In this document: in pieces, positions 28,101-38,699 of the stretch
Numbering within the stretch: the first letter of the stretch is position 1
How the letters are laid out: every line of letters starts with the position of its first letter
Source of the DNA: Chaetorhynchus papuensis
Lineage: Eukaryota > Chordata > Aves > Passeriformes > Rhipiduridae
DNA length: 64,000 nucleotides
Assembly (NCBI GenBank): GCA_013396525.1
Contig: VWYX01000380.1
Coordinates: 176,162 to 240,161 of the forward strand
Direction of reading: 5' to 3'
Notes under the pieces: generated by a model
The model's database searches: none
Told to the model about the DNA's origin: nothing
The model's input: only the letters and a program-made list of their open reading frames with translations
Position numbers and translations under genes: made by a program

Positions 28101-30220
28101 CTGATTAGAAAGAAAAAATATCTGTGAGAAAGATATTCCATTTGTTAACATAGAGTAGTAGCAGGAAGGTGGGTTTTTTTGTTTGTTTTGTTTTTGCATA
28201 GTGTACTATAAATACAGCACCTCTGGATGTACAGCCAATAAAATTCAAACGGCTCAACAAAGCCTTATTTAAGTTGCTGAGTGCAACAATAATCAGAGGA
28301 CCTTTCTAGCACTCAGAGAGATAGGCCAGTTTGGAAAGAAGATTTCATTAAAACATCCATTAGTGCTTATCACATTATAAAGCACGTTTGTACATTTCAT
28401 CAAGTTTACAAATTAAACCAGAAATGTTTGTTAACATGCAATACAATAGTATCATACTGTATATAACAGTACGCTAGGGTATGTTATCTAAAACATTCTC
28501 ACCTATGCTACTTATGCAAAGACATTTACCTTTAACTGTGTAGAGTATCAAACATATCTATTAAATTTTATTTGACACATTAATCAATTGAAGGCAAACA
28601 TACCTAAGTCCTTATTTCCATGTATGTTTATGCCTTAGACTGTACTAAAGAGAATTACATTTGCCTTGGCACATCATTCATATCAGCACTTTGCTTACAG
28701 TAGCACTTTTCTAAGTTTCAGATTTTAAAGCCATAAGCATCACTAGAAAGATGCAGACAGAAAAATTTTAACCAGGACTTTTACTTTTCTACTGAAATAA
28801 AAAGAAATTAAAGAAACATCTGTCCTTGGTTTAAAACCTGCGAAGCTCTGCAGAAACGTGACAGGGAAGCAGGTTTTCCTTAATTTTTTTCCTTTCTCGC
28901 TTTTTTTGTTCTCATTTTCATTGTAAAGTTTTTATACCAGATTATGGAGGTTTAGTCTGCTAAGCAGCAATATTAAAACATAAGACTAATATCATCACAG
29001 GAACTTCATGCATATTCCCTATTTTTATATTCCTCCATAGAATTTTGAAATGCATTTTGATCTCAGCTTGCAGATAGTCTCCAATTCCAGCAAAACGAGA
29101 TCTTGACTAGACATCCCACCTTCTTTTAGATTCTACCTAATAATCTCAGATAAAAATGCATTAAGATCATTGGAAACAGGGACCAGGTTTACTTTTCCTG
29201 ACTCTAGGAACTTTGCATGGCTGCTTGCAGCATGACCTCACTTTCAGCAAATATGAACTGAAAGTGAACTGCTCTGCAGACTAATTGTTAGCAGACCTGA
29301 CCAGCGAATAAGAGCAACGTTATCTTACCCAAATCCCATCAGAATAAGAACATTCAAAAAACCAGATTTTTCGATACACCCTACTTAACCCTCCCTGTCA
29401 GAGGTTTAACTACTTGAGTGTTATTAAAAGCTGTCTTCTCACTTCACTGAGCTCAGAAAAAAAATGTACATTCAGAAAATTACAGGACATTTACTGGATG
29501 GGAGCCCTTAACAGCAAACCTCAAGTGAGCAGCCTTTGTCCCTCTACTCAACATTTGAGACTGGTTTGAGAGCTCCCCAGAACTCCCTATCCAGCATCCT
29601 GGAGTGTTTAACTGCTGTTCAAGAAAACCCAGGGACCTTACACAGTCGTTGGGAAAGGGATGACTTCTGCTGTCTATGCAGGGAGCCCAGTTATCCAACT
29701 TCAGGAGCTCTGAAACTTCCCAAGGCCAAGAGCCCATTCTATGGACACTGCAGTACTGGTAAGATACCCAAGACGGGCAATCTGAACACAAGCTTAAGCT
29801 ATATTGTTTGGACAAAATTTCTTGGACAGAATATCCTCTCTCTTCTTGTTCTATGAACCTTCTGATATTCCAAAAAGGAAAAAAAAAATGTTGCTAATAA
29901 TGGCAGCTTTTATGAAGAGCATTTTCCAGTAGAATCAGAAAGTTACTGCACATCTGAACTGCACCATAGCCCAGAAAAGTTGCTTGATTTAGAGTATTAA
30001 GAATATGCATGAGGCAAAAGGCTCCATAATGGCAAGAATTTTGGTTTTGTTTTAAATGATCCAACAATCCTTGTTCAAAAACTTGTTCATAAGTTTTCTT
30101 CTAAACACTGTGTTAGCAAGGAAGAAGGTGATCCAGAAATATCTAAAATCCTCAAGTTTCATGAACTGTTATTTCCTGCATTTTTAAGGGAAATAATCCA
30201 ATACAAAAATAAATAGTTAC
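28101..30220 (-). other. PHF21A: PHF21A intron between coding exons 2 and 3 (about 2.1 kb)
   Basis: GT-AG intron, AT-rich. A segment at about 29500-29780 is richer in G and C, with overlapping open frames of about 110 codons on both strands. I recognise no protein in either and suspect an eroded repeat. Nothing else is seen. Confidence 0.85.
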
Positions 30221-30253
30221 CTGTGGATCTTGCTTCATTTGGGCAACCAATTT
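30221..30253 (-). CDS. PHF21A: PHF21A coding exon 2, 33-bp microexon (residues 19-29)
   Basis: This very short exon translates to KLVAQMKQDPQ, the segment that directly follows IQVHQ in PHF21A. Its acceptor is strong (CTTTTTTCTTTCTAG) and its donor is CAG followed by GTAACTATT. It is exactly 11 codons and phase 0 at both ends, so skipping it would keep the frame and delete 11 residues of the coiled-coil region. It lies 4.2 kb downstream of coding exon 1 and 2.1 kb upstream of coding exon 3. It is too short for ORF-based gene finding and was recognised only from family knowledge and splice sites. PHF21B lacks this segment, which supports the PHF21A call. Confidence 0.95.
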
Positions 30254-33200
30254 CTAGAAAGAAAAAAGATGCAACAATACAATGAAGATTTTCATTATGA
30301 ATCTTGTTGAACAGTTTAAAATTCAGTATTTTTTAAGAAACTTCGTAAAAGCAAAATATTCAGTTTTCAACATTGCAATAGCAAAGCCTGGAGTCCAGTA
30401 TTATAACATTTCCAAACCCAATCTTATTAATATAGTGAAAGTACTGTATTAAGACATCACTTTTGCTCCTCCTCAACACCTCTTGAACAAATGATGCTTT
30501 TTAAAGACAATTTAAGCCAGCTGGGTAAGATAATCTAATAGCTGTGTCTCCTCAAGAACTGCTGCCCTCTTTGCTTGCAGTCACAAGAAACACAAACCAC
30601 AGATAACCGCTGCAGGCACAAAAGCTGTTTGTATATTCAAGGGCAGAATGTTTCAAGTACTAAAGCTCTGCCTGTGTGCTGGCTTGGCTGGTACCAGATG
30701 GAAGACCCATGTTCAGAAGTATCTTTGCCACTTTTCTCTCTCAGAGAGAGATTGAGATCATTGTAGAAAAGATGCCCTCCACATCCAAGGGAAAACAGAC
30801 AGATTGTTACCATTCACTATTCTTCCTCCCTCACTTCCTTCAGGCAGCTGCAGGAGAATGCAGTCTATTGCTAAGCAAGGAAAAAGTTACCAAAGAAAAC
30901 CAGAGCCCAGAATGAAGAGGACAACACAAACCAAAACCTCCTGTTATCTTTTTTGGTAAATTCGTAGAAATTTACACCTCTAACATCTTCAAAGATTATG
31001 TCTTAGGTTTAGTAACTACTAACAAACATTTCTTTCATTGATCTATTTTAATTACTTTTTGAACCAGGAAAGCATTCTAGATTCTGTGACAATAAGTTCC
31101 CAAGTTAAATTACAGGACTCTTATGTAAAAGGATGACCTCCTTTTTCTTTTGAATCTGTTTCCTTACAGTGCAAGCATGAGGGACTAATACGATTACGGA
31201 AAACCAGAGATGACTTGAGTCAAGAGGAGTTGGAACCTGGACTTGATGATCCTTACAGATCCCTTCCAGCTTGAGACATTATATGATTCTATGGCAGCTT
31301 CTCTATCCAGCTCCTTCTTACATTTTTTCCACATCACATATTCCCCCATCAGTCCTCACTTCTTCAGATTGAAAGACTCCTCATGCACGAATTCTCTAGT
31401 TTGTCTCTATCATTTGGAGACAAAGTTTAAAACTACGTGCAACACTCAAGTACTCTGTACTGCAAAAACTCCTTCCACTGTTCCAACAGCCAGTTCACAG
31501 CCTGCTATTGCAGATGTAAAACTGGGCCTGTTTTTCCCCAGTGCATCACTTGGCATTTATCTACACTGAATATTATTGTTTCGTCATGCTGCCATTCAGT
31601 ATCACAGGAACACACTTAGCTTATTTTTCCTCAGTGCTTCCTGCCACATTGGAGCTTGACAAGCAACAAATCTGTTAGTTTTTATATAAAGTGCTCCTGC
31701 ACACACAGTCATAAGACAATACAGTCAGTACTGTAAACTCTTCATAAAACATTGCTAAATTTTTGGATCACACAATACTACGTCATGCAATCCTAAGGAA
31801 AAAAAAATATTTTTTTTGCACTGACCTCAACATAAATTTAATGTATTTTAAAAGCTACCAGTCTTTCTGCCATGAAATAAGAAAAGGACAAGGATGTTTT
31901 AGGTTCCTTCCACACATCAGCTTGTGGAATCGTCAATGAAACTCAACCCTTCTGTAAGAATAGCTAAATATAAGTCCTTTAACACCTCTTGTGATCAAAA
32001 CTATGAAGAGCAGACTGCTTCAAAATAACCTTAATTAAGTCAACACAGTAGCAGAATGAACTACTTAGACTTGATGCATTTCTTCTCAGGACAAGCAATA
32101 TAGCTTTGACATGGAAGACATTTGAATATTCAAGTTGTACACTGATACAGGAAATAATCTGGTCAGATGTCGTTCATGGTGGATTCTCTGATCATAGAAA
32201 GTAAACCAAAAAGTAGCTTTTTCTGAACAACTAAACACCTTTTCTTGGTCCTTGCTGGTAGTAGTTTAAGATACACTTTGCCAAAGCAGCATTATGAAAG
32301 CTTCAGACAGACTTCTGGAAGTGAAACAGAAGAGGCAAAACCCAAGGAGCTATTCTACAAACAAAACCACCATCACACTGAGCATCACTTGTACAGCCGC
32401 AGTGTAAGCAGTCACAGGCAACACATTGCATCAGGAAGCTGGGAGGGTTTGCCTACAGGGCCGAGCTGAATTCCCTATGCTCATCACAGACACCTGTCCA
32501 CTGCATCCAGTGGGACAACAAACCATGACAGTGTGAGCGTTGGCAAGCTGTGTTAGAGAGTCCTCAGAAAAAGAAATACTAGAGAAGTAAAAGATGACAA
32601 GAGACAATTCTCCATAAATCCTGAGTAAAAAGAAGGAACATAATGTATCTCTTTAGGTTATAAAATTCAGAGCTATACAAAAGAGTTCAAGTATTTCATT
32701 TGAAGATTTGTTTTTCTTTTTTGTGCCCCAACCAGTTTAATTTCTATCAGTGGGCATACTGGCAAGCAATCACCATGCAAGCACAGTTCACAAAACCTTT
32801 ACTGAAGCACCCAACATTTTGTTGCAAGTGTTATTTTTCAGTATAAACGTACAGGTTTTTTCTTAGCCTTAATTATAGAAACATACAGCATCTTGAATTT
32901 AAAAAGACAAGCTTCTGATATAATGGTTTTTCTAGTGTCATCAACTAAAACCGAATTTAATTAAAGTTGATTTTTGTGCAGAGCTCACTTTTAATGGCAA
33001 CTGGGCAAAGTTAAAGCAAACAAAGTAAAAAAACCCACCAACTTTAAGATGTTAAAAAAAAGTCTTTTTAGACAATTTCCAGTCTTCCTGTTCAACAGCA
33101 TCATTATGAACAGATGCCAAAGATTATTCAAAATTCACAGTCTTAAAATTTTTGATTCACTTGGGCATAAAGGCGAATGAAGATGCACACGAGGTAAACA

Positions 33201-34464
33201 CTGTCATACAAACACGAGCATGATTAATATTTTGATTGCTTTACAGTAGTTAATACTTGAAAAAATTACTTACTGGCCTTAAACATTTTTATGTCTGCAG
33301 CAAAATGCCATGGGTAATTTCTGAACTTCCTTACCCCCATAAAAAAACTTCATTGAAGTTTTGAATACAAACACCTTGGAGTTTCTGAGGAGAGCAAAAT
33401 ACTCATCTGTAGTTCTGGAAATCCATCTTTAGCTTTTTCAAGTTTTCCTCCCTGGCTCTAAGCTGTATTTTGTTAAAGCAGACATAGCTTGATTTTACTA
33501 ATTCACCCATCTGAGTTCTTGCAATATGCTCATTATTGCAGCAAGTACAGAGCAAGCCATCCAGCTCACATTTCAGACAAGTCACCAAGTAATTTTGAAA
33601 CATTTTCCAAATTTCATATGATAGACTACGCTGATCAATGTATCTTATATATTTCTTTTATCCACTGTGTAACACTTGTGAGTTTCAGGTATCTGAAGAG
33701 CTTCAGAAAAACTTGGAGAACTGTTTTTAGAAAAGGTCTCAGTGTTAAGTTTAACATTTCAAGTTGGCAGCTAGTCTGTGTCTATGGCTGTAATAATTTT
33801 TTTCCAAGAATTAATATGCATATATCCTCCTATATTTACTAAATTAGGTTTTATTATAATTATTTTTAACAGTTCCTCATCGGCATTGTAACAAAATGGC
33901 AAGAAAACATTGTAACAAAAACGGCAACCCTATTGCCATATAGTATTGAACAGGTTACTAGTACAAAGACCCAATATGAAAAAATTTACAAAGCCCAAGA
34001 ACTACAACATTTTGGTTACCAAAAATATAGTTTAGAAGCTACTAAAGTAGAAGACATTCCAGAAGAGAAGCACCAGATTAAACTATGCAGAACTATATAC
34101 ATTTCACTTCAAAGTTCCTCCACCATATTCCTCCATTGCCAACTGAATACTGAATTTGGCTTCAGAACATCAGAAAAACCTTCCAGACAGAAGCAGCTGA
34201 ACATGGTTTTCAGAATGTTTTTATTACTGCTACAGAATACTAAAAAAACAAATCCCCACCCACAGCTTGATATGTAGATTTTTCACATTTGCCAAAAAAC
34301 AACAGGTGGTGAGGTCAAAATGCAGCGTATAAAATTCTGAAGTAGTTTCAAGCTTATAAAACAATTATTACTATAGTGCTATTGCTTAATGCTCCCATTA
34401 GTAGTAATACTGTCAGCAGTACTAATGCTGCTATTGCTCTGAAGCAAGAAAGAATATAAATTAC
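30254..34464 (-). other. PHF21A: PHF21A intron between coding exons 1 and 2 (about 4.2 kb)
   Basis: GT-AG intron containing one CR1 tail near 31227-31293. The open frames at 30575-30915, 31243-31569 and 33403-33842 show no recognisable family, no codon bias and no matching splice signals, and are treated as chance. No RNA gene was recognised. Confidence 0.85.
31227..31293 (+). mobile_element. CR1-type LINE 3' tail fragment
   Basis: The sequence contains GGACTTGATGATCCTTACAG, then ATCCCTTCCAGCTTGAGA, and ends with ATGATTCTATGG, the characteristic CR1 terminus. It is a 5'-truncated copy, as is usual for CR1. It lies in the intron between PHF21A coding exons 1 and 2, opposite to gene orientation. 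Confidence 0.85.
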
Positions 34465-34518
34465 CTGGTGAACTTGAATTTCCACTTTCAGAGCCTCCTG
34501 TAGAGTCTGCAGCTCCAT
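34465..34518 (-). CDS. PHF21A: PHF21A coding exon 1 (residues 1-18)
   Basis: The coding part of a 136-bp exon (34465-34600) translates to MELQTLQEALKVEIQVHQ, identical to the vertebrate PHF21A N-terminus as I know it. The exon begins after TTTATTTTTCTATAG and ends CACCAG before donor GTAATTTA, in phase 0. The start codon at 34518-34516 sits in a strong context, A at -3 and G at +4. An in-frame TAG two codons upstream fixes it as the first possible start of this frame. The 82 bp at 34519-34600 are 5' UTR with no ATG. The peptide is leucine- and glutamate-rich with heptad-like spacing and starts the coiled coil of this LSD1-CoREST complex subunit. Confidence 0.96.
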
Positions 34519-34600
34519 TCTCTACCTTCTCCACTTTCTCTAGAAGTGTCTTTGCTGATTCCAGTGCCTTTAGTTTCTTGTTTCCTCTTTAACACCAGTC

Positions 34601-37600
34601 CTATAGAAAAATAAAGGTTTTGTTTTGGTTAGTGAAGGAGAAAAGTCAATTTGAAAAAAGGAGATTTTAACAGAACAAGAATTCAATGGTGAACTATATT
34701 CAAATGCAGCTTTCTAACCTAAACACAGTCAGTCTTTTGAACACAAGAAATCTGCAGGCTTTACAAAATGCCTGCCTTGGAGTCATTTAGCCAAATTTGT
34801 TACTTCCCACATATCCCAAAGTTGACATACTTATCCCTTATCTTAGTTTGCAGGCGGCTATTTCCTACCAATATCCTATTGCAGTTGCATATTAAATTAG
34901 AAAATTTAACTACCGAGAATGTTTTAAAAATCTGTGTAGATGGAAACTTATTCTGGAGAATAAAATTCTACAACCACAATAAATAGTTAAATTGAATGTA
35001 CTGCATTAACACACTTCCATGATACTATAGAGCTGTTCTTAGATGGGACAGTGTGCATGTTATTTAACAGAACAACATTAATATATTAATAACCCACTGC
35101 CTAAAGTTTGTGCCAAGTTAGCAATTTCAGTTGAAATCTGTTCTGAAGGAACAGAAGAGTGATATGAAGCAGCACAAGACATTTCAAAAAGATTAATTTT
35201 AAAATCTTTTTAATCTTGGAAATCTACTTGTAGATCACGAGTATAAAGTTTACCATCTTCACTTGTACTACAAACAAATTAATCCCCCCAATCTCTGACA
35301 TAGAAAAGCATTATCAGACATACTTCTAAAAGCCTTGAATGCTGGACAAGAGATTTTTGTTCAGAAATATGTCAAAAGTATCAGCTTCGGAAACAGGATT
35401 AAGATTCCCATATGCTCAAATCATAGTGGAACCTGGGTAAAAACATCTATAAATACATACACATGAAAGTCACTGGAAAACATTATCTAGCAATTTTTCC
35501 AGTCACTTTTGCATCCAGACACCACAATTAAGGAACTGCTGCAGAGTTAAAATAGTTCCTATTTTTTTTTTTTAATTGCTCACAATCATTGCATGGTATC
35601 TTGGCCAACTCAGAGGCCTTCCTAATGAGACTCCAGTGTTTTCAAAAGGACCCTGACAGCTTAGATCAGACATGCAGGCTGTAAAAAGAGAGTAACTCTG
35701 GTAAGTTAAAGAATTTTATTTTAATGTTGTCTCACTACAGTAAACTGAAGTAGTGGACAAATTTGTGAATTCCTTAAAATAAAAAGGTTGAAGGTGTGTG
35801 TTTTGTTTTATTTGTTTATCATTTATCTTTTCAAACAGAAATGTGTTACAAAAAGAGAAGACTATAAAGGGGGGTTAAAAAGCATTATATTTAAACTCTT
35901 CATCAGTGTTGTCTGCTGTTAGCTTAAAGTTACTTATTTAAATAACAACGGCCTGATCAAACTTTCTAGTCAACACATGAAATGACCTTCCGCAAGGGCC
36001 TCTCCCACATGTGACACAGATGAGTGAAAACAGCTGCCTTTGCAGCACTAGTCTCTATAAAATTGTAATCTGTATCAAGGGATACATGGAAATTACATAT
36101 AGTTCCCTGTCCTATTACCACAAACAGTAATGAGAAAACAGAATCATGGATTATTACTTCCACTCACTGACAAAAACAATTATAGCATGCTTCAAGTCCC
36201 TACCACTGCAGTTTCAAAAGAAGCCATGCTTCAAAAAACCACGTGGGAGACTGGTTAATGAAAACTGGAACCCACTACAGAGGTAAGAAGTCTTTTTGAC
36301 CCTTGGAAATTCAGTTTCAGTGTAAAGATACAAGCAGATAAGGTCAGTTTCTTTCTCACTGTGTCTTCAACAAATCAGAAGGCACATATGATGAATAGTT
36401 TGTATCACTCTGTAGCTACACACCAACTTCAAAGTTGAGTGCAGCACAGCAAAACGGTTATCTCAACTGAGAATATAAAACAATATCCATCACTTAAATA
36501 TATGTAACTGTAAAGTCCAATACATGTTCCTGGCAAATATGACACAGAATTTCTGTAAAAGAACATATAAAGATTAAGCTACTTCTATTAATGCACAACT
36601 TAATTTGACAGATAGAAATTGTAGTATTGATGGTTCATAAAAACTAATACAAGCTAATTGCATCTATGCCTTGAACAGCTAGCAAGATTTTTCAAAATTA
36701 ATTTTTAAGAGGTTCAAGAAAAAAGTGACACTGCTTTACAGAAAAAAAGTAGTTGCTCAGCCTAGGTATGTTTATAGGGGTATAAACATGAAAAAATATA
36801 TTTAATTTGAAAGTTTGGTCAAGTTGCCAAATTATGAATATAAAAGATATACAATTGTTTCTTTCTAGAACACACACTTGCAACTTCCTTTCCCAAGAAG
36901 GAATAACTATTTAGTTGTCCCTGTCTAGAATTCCCCTGAAGTACCTTATACACTTATCCAATGTTAAAAAACCAATACAGTTAAAAAAAAAAAACCAAAC
37001 CCAAAACAAAAAACACAACTCCCCAAAAAAAGAATCATTCCTTACATCCAGCAAAACCTAAACTGCATTTTTCCGGTTTACATAGAATAATGCCTATAAA
37101 TATCTATCAGGGCATCTGGTTAAATATTGCTCATACTTCCTTTGAGAGGAGGCACAAAACTACGTAAGTGGCCATACATTTTGCAAGTGCAAAAATTTTC
37201 AGTATTTTTGAACTTTTATTCTTTTAGACTGAACTTATAGGGAAGATTTAAAAACTTAAGTTCAGCGGCATTATAAACTACCTGTAGTACCACATTCAAA
37301 GACGTGTAAAACCATCTCTGGATCAATCATAGAACATGGTACATTTTCCCCTTTACTCCTATGGCACAGGAATAATTTCAAATAAAAAGCTTGTAGATGA
37401 CTGAAATTGCATGGATGGCTTGGCCCGCAATAATCCTTCATCCCATTATTTCTAAGGGGAAACGAGCAAATGCCTTGCTCAATGCCAGAATCAGTGATTT
37501 CCAAAAGGAAAGCACAGGATTCAGGAGAGCATGCATCTCTTGTACATCCAGACACACTTCCACATCTCAGCCAGAAAGAACCCTGAGCAAGAGGTAAATT

Positions 37601-38356
37601 AGGCATTTTTGGATGGTTTTCAACTATTGGAGGCAGCAGACCTCCATTCAATTTCTTGCTGGCATTCATTTATTACCAATAATCGCTTATTTCTTAAGTG
37701 GTTGCTTCAAGACTTATAATTTCATACTCAGATAAGTGCCCCAATGCACTGCATATAGACTATTTAAACATTCACAAACTGAATGAAACCTTAAACTCTA
37801 CAATAATCACATAAGTGCATTCACACTTCTGTTATCTCAATTAAATACAATCTACATGGGAACCTCTAAAATATCACAATACTATTTAAACTGCGGCTAT
37901 TTTGGAAGCTACACTAGAAACACAGCTGACAAGGCATATATATTTATATAAACAAAGGTAGGACACATACAAAGCCATGAATGCCTTCTGTGTGTACAGA
38001 AGGACTCTGAATAACTCAGAACTTTAGAGAGAAGTCTTTCTGAGCCAAAAATCCCTTCAAATAAATTTGGTTTTCACATTACACAGAAAAAAACAACATT
38101 ATTATTTTTGAGCAGATGAATTTAAATGGCCATAGTCCTTACAGACCTTGGGCCCAAATCTCAGCCTTACAGAGATTTTATTTATAAGACTGGGGCTTCC
38201 ATCAGTAACATTCACTTTTTAAGACTTAATTTCTGAATATAAGAATAGATAGAATTTCAGTTTCAGTAACCATCAAACTTTTCCAGGAATAGATGCCAGC
38301 TCTTCATACCATCTATTCTTAGGTAAGCCATTTTAGCCTTGGGAAGAAGTACTTAC
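34601..38356 (-). other. PHF21A: PHF21A intron in the 5' UTR (about 3.8 kb)
   Basis: Intron between the probable untranslated exon and the start-codon exon. It contains the longest unexplained minus-strand open frame of the region, 132 codons at 37271-37669, which ends against a weak donor-like CAG/GTAGTT. I find no recognisable protein in it. A-rich low-complexity sequence occurs near 36981-37030. Confidence 0.65.
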
Positions 38357-38397
38357 CAGTTTTGAGTGAGTTATCCCTTTCAGCTCTCTACCCCCTC
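38357..38397 (-). other. PHF21A: PHF21A 5' UTR exon (41 bp, non-coding)
   Basis: On the minus strand a long T-rich tract ends in TTTTGTAG and is followed by GAGGGGGTAGAGAGCTG. The segment ends CAAAACTG before the donor GTAAGTACTT, a near-perfect 5' splice site. The 41 bp contain no ATG and would splice to the start-codon exon at 34600. No upstream ATG occurs anywhere in the combined 123 nt of leader, so translation should begin at the annotated start. The assignment rests on splice-site quality and position; no transcript evidence is available here. It could be one of several alternative leader exons, since this gene family uses more than one 5' exon. Confidence 0.7.
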
Positions 38398-38683
38398 CTA
38401 CAAAAGAAAAACAACAACAACAAAAAAAAAAGATAATTACAAATATTTTAACTAGACTTGGAAATAAAAAAACAGAATTCAAATATTTGAAAAGTTGGAT
38501 AGGGAAGGGTTGGGATTTTAGAAAGAGGGTTTTGGTTGGTTTTTCTTCAGGGTGGTTGTAATTTTTTTTTTTAAATGCTGAAGCTAACTATAAAACACCA
38601 CTTTGAAAGAAAATCTGTTAGATGTGGCAGGGAAAACTAAGGAGACCTACAATTTCAATCTGGGTTAAAATACAAACTATTAG

Positions 38684-38699
38684 TGTCACTAGGGGGAGA
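38684..38699 (+). promoter_or_regulatory. Weak CTCF-like motif
   Basis: TCACTAGGGGGAGAAG resembles the CCACTAGGGGGC form of the CTCF core. It lies about 300 bp upstream, in transcription sense, of the 5' UTR exon. Confidence 0.25.

Larger units (their letters stand above)
1..38397 (-). other. PHF21A: PHF21A gene, 5' portion (partial; continues past the left edge)
   Basis: Gene-level span from the most upstream supported exon to the window edge. PHF21A (BHC80) is a subunit of the nuclear LSD1-CoREST-HDAC co-repressor complex; from family knowledge its PHD finger binds histone H3 unmethylated at lysine 4. Four exons are visible on the minus strand: one untranslated and three coding, giving residues 1-51, which form the predicted N-terminal coiled coil. 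All introns are GT-AG with pyrimidine-rich acceptors. PHF21B is excluded because its N-terminus diverges after the first few residues and lacks the KLVAQMKQDPQ segment. The transcription start is not located. Exons further upstream may lie between 38398 and 64000 or beyond. The PHD finger, AT-hook and 3' end are outside the window. Confidence 0.9.

Noticed and set aside
29480..29856. Overlapping open frames of about 110 codons on both strands in a GC-richer patch
   Set aside because: Likely an eroded repeat; neither translation resembles a known protein, and the exons on both sides are already explained by PHF21A.
37271..37669. 132-codon minus-strand open frame in the 5' UTR intron
   Set aside because: No recognisable family, no codon bias beyond background, and only a weak donor at its end. 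It overlaps no known PHF21A exon.
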